Both the position numbers and the translations under genes were made by a program. From Ganoderma boninense (Eukaryota; Basidiomycota; Agaricomycetes; Polyporales; Polyporaceae), in contig CM035311.1 of NCBI GenBank assembly GCA_002900995.3, positions 620,001 to 684,000 on the forward strand: a stretch of DNA of 64,000 bases, given 5' to 3'. Positions 57,196 through 64,000 of this stretch are shown piece after piece. Under the pieces are notes generated by a model. That model ran no database searches. It saw only the letters and a program-made list of their open reading frames with translations, and was not told where the DNA came from. Numbering within the stretch: the stretch's first letter is position 1; each line of letters starts with the position of its first letter.

Positions 57196-57716
57196 TAAGG
57201 CTGAACATAGGTACAGGTTACATGCAGTTCAACCTGGCTTGAACCTGGATATTTACCTATAGGTTGTGATCTGTAGGTTATAGGTACTTGTGCTATGAAT
57301 CAGCTACAAATCTGAATCAGGCATCTTGAGCAAAGTGACCTAGATCTGTAGGTTTGGGTATGGGTCACTTGTAGGTTGATTCACACTTCAACAGACAAAA
57401 ATAGTATAAATTGGAGGTTCAAGTTAATAAATTGTCCTTGTATAGCTTGGTAGTGCATGTATAAGCATAATTATAGCATAAAAACCACTATTAACACTCA
57501 ATAGTAAGTCTAAATCTTCAACAGTAGCTAATAAAATGCTATATTTGGTATTTAAATCAAATCAATGATTTAGCCTGTAACTTATAGGTTTGCAACCTGC
57601 AGGTTGTAGGTGAAAAGTTGATTTGATTCATACAGATCCCAATCAAGCCTTTAGAAGTGGCCAAACCTGCAGGTTCAGATCCCAATCAACCATAGGTTGA
57701 CCTACGTTCAGCCTTA
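57196..57716. mobile_element. hAT-like MITE copy 1, 521 bp
   Basis: TIRs begin TAAGGCTGAACATAGGT and end in the complement (ACCTACGTTCAGCCTTA). It is flanked by a perfect 8-bp duplication GAGGATGG (57188-57195 and 57717-57724). The inside is AT-rich with many TAGGTT/AACCTA motifs. It has no coding capacity. It shares length and most of its sequence with the element at 58484-59004. Confidence 0.95.
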
Positions 57717-58483
57717 GAGGATGGTGTCGCGGGATCGGACCAGGCGTGTCTTCACGCCTGGTGGGCCTACCCAGCAAACACGTGTATGCTTGTCAAGATC
57801 TTCGGGCGTGGTATGCCCAGGGAGGATGAAGTGTACGAGCTGACCACGAAGATAGCCGACGCCCTGAAGGTATTCCTCAAGGACGACAGCATTGATCCTA
57901 TCATTGTTCCCCCAGAAGCGGCTGACAGACCCTATGGCGCGAACTCCCAGCAAAACGGCGACCAAGGGAGACAGAGGGGGCCACTCCCGAACTCTTGGTT
58001 TGTCGGTAACCTTACCTCGGTCCACCAGAGTGCATGTGTCGCAGCCCGAGTCCTCTCCTGCCGTGAAGTTACCATCCTGATCTCTCCCCGCGTCAGTCAT
58101 TTCCCGTGCCTCCTCATGAACGTTGGAAACTTCCGTAGAAATGATCCCGTAAACGTCACCAACATAATCAGAGACACTTTCGGCACACCAGAAATTCGCA
58201 ACAACATCGCACGTTTCATTTTGAACAACCCGTGACGGAACCACGAGCCCCTGACCACAGCAGTGCAACGGATCATCGACTCCATCAGCGTGCAGATGTA
58301 CAAGCTGGCGGAAGGCAAGTACGTCGCTAATGTCTTCTGCGACTCCCCTGCTGCAAGCGCTCCCGCGTATCGAACCTGGCAGCACAGCCTGGACAACGTC
58401 CGTTTCAAGTCTGCGACAGCGCCAACGGCAACGGTGCGCCCCCTCCGCATGTGCCGGGGATGCCATGCGTCGTGTCATCCCTC

Positions 58484-59004
58484 TAAGGCTGAACATAGGT
58501 TCAGGTTTCACGCAGTTCAACCTGGCTTGAACCTAGATATTTACCTATAGGTTGTGATCTGTAGGTTATAGGTACTCATGCTATGAATCAGCCACAAATC
58601 TGAATCAGCCATCTTGGAAAAAGTGACCTGGATCTGTAGGTTTGGGTATGGGTCACTTGTAGGTTGATTCACACTTTGACAGCCAAAAATAGTATAAATT
58701 GAAGGCTTTAGTTGATAAATTGTCCTTATATAGCTTAATACTGCATGTATAAGCATAATTCTAGCATAAAAAAGACTACTAACACTCAAGAATAGGTTAA
58801 AATCTTCAACAGTAGCTGAGAAAATACTATATTTAGTATTCAAATCAAATCAATGATTTGACCTATAACTTATAGGTTTGCTACCTGTAGGTTGTAGGTG
58901 AAAAGTTGATTTGATTCATACAGATCCCAATCAAGCTTTTAAAAGTGGCCAAACCTACAGGTACAGATCCCAATCAACCATAGGTTGACCTACGTTCAGC
59001 CTTA
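58484..59004. mobile_element. hAT-like MITE copy 2, 521 bp
   Basis: Same family and orientation as 57196-57716, with the same TAAGGCTGAAC ends. It is flanked by a different perfect 8-bp duplication, CATCCCTC (58476-58483 and 59005-59012), so it is an independent insertion rather than a segmental copy. It interrupts the zinc-knuckle-like motif of the gag-like ORF. Confidence 0.95.
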
Positions 59005-59308
59005 CATCCCTCGCACTTGTGCCCCTTCCCCGGCATCCTCGGATGGAATGGACGTGACACCCGTAAAAACCCATCCACGGCAAATGACGGCCCCAACCCT
59101 TTGGAGGAAACGCCGCCCAAGGCGGCCCGGCCCCCCGAACGCCCTCGGCAACTCGAGGTGGCAACGGAACGGCCCCCCACCCCAGTACCGCAATGAGAAC
59201 CGTTACCAGCCGTGGCCGCAGTCGCCCAGGAAGCAGAGGTCTGAGCAGCGTTGGGGTGGCGCCCAAGCTGGCCCGAGTGGTAGTAGAAGCTATGGGCCCC
59301 GATACTAA

Positions 59309-60800
59309 GTAGCACGGGCACATGTGCACGTAATCATATCTAGATTTGTGTACTCCCCCTCACCTACGAGTCGTAATATCATCCCCTCCTCACCCACTGG
59401 TAGTACCCTAGACGGACAGGCTTGACGACCCCGCTCTGAGACCACGCCTCGAAAAGCCTGCAGCCCGGTGGCGCAGGCCAAAGAGAGAAGTGTACAGTCA
59501 ATAGTCCAGCCCAAATTTACTGGTCACCGTATGGTGGGACAGGAAAGCTGGCCTAAAAAAGCACGATGCCGTGCAACATCGGCGGCCTATTGAGGCCTCG
59601 ACGTGCTGGGCCGAGAGGCTGAAGTCCTAGGGCACCGACGCCGGTCGGGATGATGCCTGACAGACAGAGTTGCCCTGACAGTTGGGGAAATTGTCACCCT
59701 ATCCGGAATGGTTGTACCGGATAGGCATCTATCAACTGCCACAAGTCACCAATCACATGCTAATAGCGCACATCCTGGTAGCCAGTCTGGTCTTGGTATG
59801 CAGCGCCCTGAGGCCTCCAGAGGGCCCCGTGCCCTGACTGCCGGAATGGAGCCTGAGGAAGGAGACCGAGGTTGGGATGGCAGTCCTCCCCCGAGTCCCG
59901 CTGATGGGCTTGTAGCCTGTTTACCACTCGGATAGGCCGTATTCCTGTTCCATATAACGCCCCACTCTTTTCGCCTTCGCCGACTCCGTCTGTCTTCGCT
60001 CGTTCGCTCGGTCGCTCGCCCTGTTGCCCACTCCGTCGCTCGCCCACGGGCCGATACTACACCTCGCCAAGCTCGGTGTTCGATCTGGTGCTTCGCCGCC
60101 GTGTATCGGTCCCGTGTGGTCCCTGGGTCGCTCGTTAGGACCCCCTTTCTGCGTCGGACCGGCCGTGGTATACGCATGGTACATCTCCGATCGCTCGCTC
60201 GTATTTCGCCATTGGTAGGGCCTTTCATAGACCGGCCGGGACTCTTCGATCGTCCGCGAGTTTTCATCGGTCGCCCCGCGACGGTCGCTCCAAAGTGACA
60301 AGTCGTCGACATATTCGCTCCACTTCCTCCTTCGTCTTCGCTATCCCTTTCTATGATTGGTTGCTGTAGCCGGCCCTTCGTTTCCTGTTGTTTTCCCGTC
60401 GGTTTCTAGGGTTTCCTTCCTGTACCGATATATAGATGATGTTCTTAGTCTTGGCAATACAGATTTCGGCACCCCGTTGACTTCTCACTTTTCGCTCGCC
60501 TCGCTCGCTCATCGCATCGCTCGTCGCCCATCGTATCCGGCTCGCCGAGAGTCATTATCGTATTCGTTCACACATCGTCGCTCGTCCATCGTCGCAGGAC
60601 CCGAGAGTCCCTTTCTTGTTCACCATCGTCTTCCACGTCGCTCGCCGAGAGCCCCTCGTATTCTACTTCCGCCCGTCGCGCATCGCGCGCGACTCTTGGA
60701 CCGACTAGTCCGCTGGTCTTAGGCCCTCTGTGGTATTTGGTTCGTAGCGATTAGCGAGCACCCGATGACTCCCTCCTTCTTTTCCGGTTAGCTGGTTCTG
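59309..60800. other. probable LTR/leader of the Gypsy element
   Basis: The TC-rich stretch 59990-60700 is packed with CGCTCG motifs and lacks ORFs with features. A short inverted repeat CCTATCCGG...CCGGATAGG lies at about 59698-59727. This is where the 5' LTR and leader of the downstream Gypsy element should be, but without the 3' LTR I cannot set the limits or the primer-binding site. Confidence 0.3.
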
Positions 60801-63800
60801 TTGTTTTTCGCAGCAGTTCCCCGGACCGTACACATCATTTGGAGCCCACCGCGAGGGGGTTTTCTGTCGGTTCCCGTCGCTGTTGCTCGGCGTTTGGCTG
60901 ACGATCCTCACTTCTTATACGAAGTTAACTACCTCAAAGGTCTAATCGACTATTGTCAACATCGTTGGCACACACCGCAGTCGGCTCGTCCCCAATCGCC
61001 CGGCTCATCGTCTTCGCAAAACTCGCCCGAGCGCGAGACCAACCCGCAACCCGAACAACAACCGCCGGCATTTCGCCAGCGGTCCTATTCCGACTCGTTT
61101 TACGAGCTGTCGGTCTCTCGTTGGATTCGCGAACTCCGAGCCTTGGGCGTACCCGAAGAAGACCTTCCAATCGAGCCGACTTCTCCGGAGGCGACACCAG
61201 ATAACGACCCCTTCAGTTCAGAACTCTCGTCCGAATCTGAAGTCGAGCTCGCACTTCCCGGTTCGCTAGCTACTCCGCCAGTCTCAGTTTCGAACCCGCT
61301 TTCGGCCGTCCTATCGCTGACGACGAGTGCGGACCCGTCCACATCTCGCCTTTCGCTGATAACGCTCGCACCAGTCCAAGTCGACCTCGAATACATCCCG
61401 TCTCTCTACAAGCCGTTGTATCAAATCTACCTCGAGTCGCTTTCGTCACCATCTCTTACACCGACCTCGAACACACTCGTCTTACGACCCCCGATCGCTT
61501 CGCCCGTAGCCGCCATGTCCGTTCCAGCTTTGCAAGCCGCAAAGCAGGCGATGCCTGTTAGAGGCGAAAAGACTTGTCCGAAGTTCGACGAAACCGACCC
61601 GCAATCGCTACACTGCTACTTCGACGATCTAGAAGCGCTTTTCATTCGCCATGGCATGCCGAATGCCAACGCAGCCGACTGGACCGCGTGAAAGGAAATG
61701 GCCGTTCGCTACCCACCGCCGTCGGTCGAGCGAGGATGGAAGTTTATCGACGAGTTTACCGACGCCGCGAAATCATACACCGAGTTCCAGGACACTATCT
61801 ACGCCCTCTACCCCGGAGTTACCAAAACGCGCGAATTTACCACGACCGACGTTCGTCGCGCGATCGCCGAGCAGCTCGTCCAAAAGCCGGTCGCCGACAT
61901 CAACGATTACTCGCGCTTCTATGTCAAAGTTCACCCAATGTTAGGAAGCCTCTTAACGAAAAGCCGTATTACGCATCTAGAGGCGAACCAATTCATCGCG
62001 GAGGTTCTAGACCCGAACCTCGCGAACCTCATCGTGAACCGGCTTACCTTTGCCTTCTCGAACCGCACGGCGGACACCCCCTACACCATCGAACAGTTCC
62101 ATGAGGTGACAATCTATGTCTTGCAGCACCGAAACGACGATGCGGAGGCGATTTTTCGGCCCTCTAGTCAGGGAGCTCGCGCGATGAGTCCCGCAGCTTC
62201 CGCGTTCGCCCCTCCGGCGGGGCCGACTCAACAACAGGCACCCCAGTTCAAGCGCGAAGATGTATCGTCGCTCGCCGACCTTCTCGCGACCGAAGTCGCG
62301 GGCCGACTCAATGCTTCGCGAGATCGCCCGCTGCATATGGGAGGAGGCGGATATGGAGGAGGTCCCACTTATGGAGGAGGAAGAGGGTACGGAGGGGGAC
62401 AGGACTTCGCGCGTCGGGGGCCGATGCGTTGCTTCTACTGCGGTAAGCCGAACTGTGACACGAAGATCTGTCCCGAGGTTATGGAGGATATACGCGCCCA
62501 CAAGATTAGGCGAGATGGAGGGCAGATCGTCTTGTTTGATGGCCGGAGACTCGTGATCGGAGTCGATGGGATGACACTCCGCGAACAAGTCAACGCTTAC
62601 TGCGACCGACACCCCGAGACAGCCCCACGCCCCGTCGATCAGTTGCTTCTAGAAGTTGTGCCTAACTGGCCAGGCACCGAAGCCGACCTGGATGACAGCG
62701 ACGTCGCCGACCATTATAACGTTACCACCGGGAACCGAGTCAATCGCGCGCGCAATTACCAGTTCGATGGCGTTGAAATTCTTCAGCGTCGTGTTCGTCG
62801 CCCCGATGCAGTACCTGGTCGCGCGCCCGAGCCGGTGAGCGAAAAGGCGTCGCCTTCTACCGCGCAGCAGCAGCCCGCGAAACCTGTCCCACACGTTACC
62901 AACCCGGGACCCGTACATCCGTATGCCCACGCTCGCCCAGTTAACGACGCCTCCATCGCGAATCGCCCTCTCGCGCCTTATCGCGCGGTCGCGCCAGCCC
63001 CCAACGCAAATGACCCAATCGCCGCTGCTCGTGCGCCGATCGCTGTCGCCGCCGCTGAAGAACACGTCTTTACGTCGGCCATGGGTTCGCTGCCGTGTGT
63101 CGAACTTACCCTAGAAGATCTTCTTGCCATTGCCCCGGGCGTGCGACGACGTATGCACGACGCAACGGCGGGTCGCCGGATCGTTAGACCTCCGGAACAG
63201 CGGCCAGCCGAGCAACAGGCACCTCCTAAGCCCGCGCCTGTCGCGACCGTGTTAGCCGCGACGGCTACGGTCGAGGGCACTCAGGAGAGCGCGACGGAAG
63301 TGCAGCGCGTACCAGGCATATTAAACGTTCGGCCCCTGCCCCGTGAGACGTACGGGCCACCTGTTAGGCGAGCCTATGTCGAGACTGTTCCGGACGAAGA
63401 AGACGATCGCGCGACGCGAGAGGTGATAGAAGCGTTGCAGATAGCGGACGCCACCGCGGCGTCGCTTGGGGAAACAGAGTGTCTATTGGCGGAAGCTGAG
63501 GCAGCTCAAGACCAGTTCTTACTCGCGACCGAAACCGACGAGCTCCCAATCGCAGGCATGGATAGTCATCGCATTCGTTCATTGTGGTGCGCAATAAACG
63601 ACACGCACGTCGCCGAATGTATCCTCGACGGCGGCTCACAAATCGCGGCTATAAGCGAAGAATGTTGCCACCGTCTCAAGATAGCTGTCGGCCCTCTAGT
63701 GAGCATGAACATTCGTTCGGCGAATGGTTCGCTCGACGGCGCGATCGGACTGCCTCCAGCTATTCGTAATCCGAAACGCCTCATACGACATCCTACTCGG

Positions 63801-63969
63801 GCGACCTTTTGAAGTGCTTTTCAAAGCGACAACCGAGAACCTAGGGCCGAACACGCAGTTTATAACCCTCACCTGTCCTAACACGGGCACTGTCGCGCGA
63901 TTACCGACGTATGGCCGAGGCGAACATTCTGCGCCAACGCTCGCGCAAATCAAGGGTTTTCGGGTCTAG
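60801..63969 (+). pseudogene. Ty3/Gypsy gag-protease, degraded and cut by the window end
   Basis: Frame 60801-61688 carries the gag N-part (YFDDLEALFIRHGM near its end). A TGA at 61689-61691 follows ADWTA, and the same frame continues with KEMAVRYPPP to 63812, so a single stop lies inside gag. Downstream: a Gly/Tyr-rich linker, then a zinc knuckle CFYCGKPNCDTKIC (Cys in place of the usual His), and an aspartic protease with CILDGGSQIAAIS. Protease similarity then moves to another frame (LFVIRNASYDILLGRPFEVL, to the stop at 63967-63969), implying a small deletion near 63740-63770. Reverse transcriptase and integrase would lie beyond the window. Agaricomycete Gypsy elements have this order. Whether the TGA is decay or a readthrough signal cannot be told from one copy. 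Confidence 0.75.
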
Positions 63970-64000
63970 AGGATCTGCTTGAGGATGGGGACGCGACTGC

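Larger units (their letters stand above)
52478..59195 (+). pseudogene. gag-like ORF split by three transposons
   Basis: Reading pieces: 52478-53286, 55946-57195, 57725-58483 and 59013-59195. The first piece is Pro/Thr-rich and changes frame near 52800, perhaps by an intron at 52719. After the foldback element a single frame runs through TTAAVLRRRAVTRATTN, NYYALAIAAAIERGEL and a proline-rich part to DPEDG. Removal of the first MITE and one duplication joins this in frame to VAGSDQACLHAWWAYPANT. An in-frame TGA at 58233-58235 interrupts FILNNP, and the same frame resumes. The second MITE breaks a zinc-knuckle-like CRGCHASCHPS / HLCPFPG motif, again rejoining in frame. It resembles gag-like (ORF1) proteins common in agaricomycete repeats. 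The alternative frame at 58985-59308 (PPQYRNENRYQPWP..., Arg/Gly-rich) may be the real C-terminus after a frameshift. Confidence 0.68.

Noticed and set aside
60000..60700. CGCTCG-rich stretch as a satellite or CRISPR-like array
   Set aside because: The motif spacing is irregular with no constant unit or spacer length; it fits a skewed retroelement leader.
1..64000. tRNA, rRNA or CRISPR features
   Set aside because: I looked for tRNA-like arms and B-box motifs, rRNA-like stretches and regularly spaced direct repeats and found none that I could support by eye.

Overview
The window is nuclear DNA of an agaricomycete fungus (Basidiomycota, most likely a polypore-type mushroom; the genus cannot be read from the sequence). 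The evidence is GC-rich genes cut by many 50-65 nt introns, a tandem block of FunK1 (fungal-type) protein kinases, a DUF6533 seven-helix-type membrane gene, a short-intron F-box gene, and LINE, Ty3/Gypsy and small terminal-inverted-repeat (TIR) elements.

Layout. 395-3434 (+) is a vezatin/Inp2-like myosin-binding membrane protein. From 4050 to 43920 seven FunK1 kinase genes (called K1-K7 here, left to right) all lie head-to-tail on the minus strand. They share a four-exon plan: exon 1; a large exon 2 with the N-lobe; a ~160-173 nt exon with the HRD and DWD loops; and exon 4, ending in a basic tail. K2 and K3 are intact by exact exon arithmetic (962 and 1050 aa). The others are at different stages of decay: K1 (lost ATG, frameshift, HRD changed to HGD, MITE in its promoter), K4 (one in-frame TAA), K5 (several stops), K6 (1.7 kb TIR insertion plus a frameshift), K7 (4.55 kb LINE inserted exactly at the intron-1 acceptor). 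Between K4 and K5 sit an intact F-box gene (22414-24507, +) and a decayed P1B heavy-metal ATPase (25530-27221, +).

From 44348 onward there are a nine-or-so-exon DUF6533 membrane protein (minus), a 0.92 kb hAT-like MITE, and a ZNF511-like C2H2 zinc-finger gene (48718-50186, +). After that comes a repeat nest. A gag-like ORF ending in a zinc-knuckle-like motif is split by a 2.66 kb foldback element with two 1161 bp arms and by two 521 bp hAT-like MITEs, each with its own perfect 8-bp target duplication. The right edge holds the gag and protease part of a degraded Ty3/Gypsy element.

How it works together: the kinase array is a birth-and-death cluster with duplicated promoters (a TATAAAA box followed by a conserved CCGTAAGTTCGA element in K2-K4), so the intact copies are probably co-regulated. 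Because the paralogues act as empty-site controls, several transposon insertions can be reconstructed to the base. I see no tRNA, rRNA or CRISPR.
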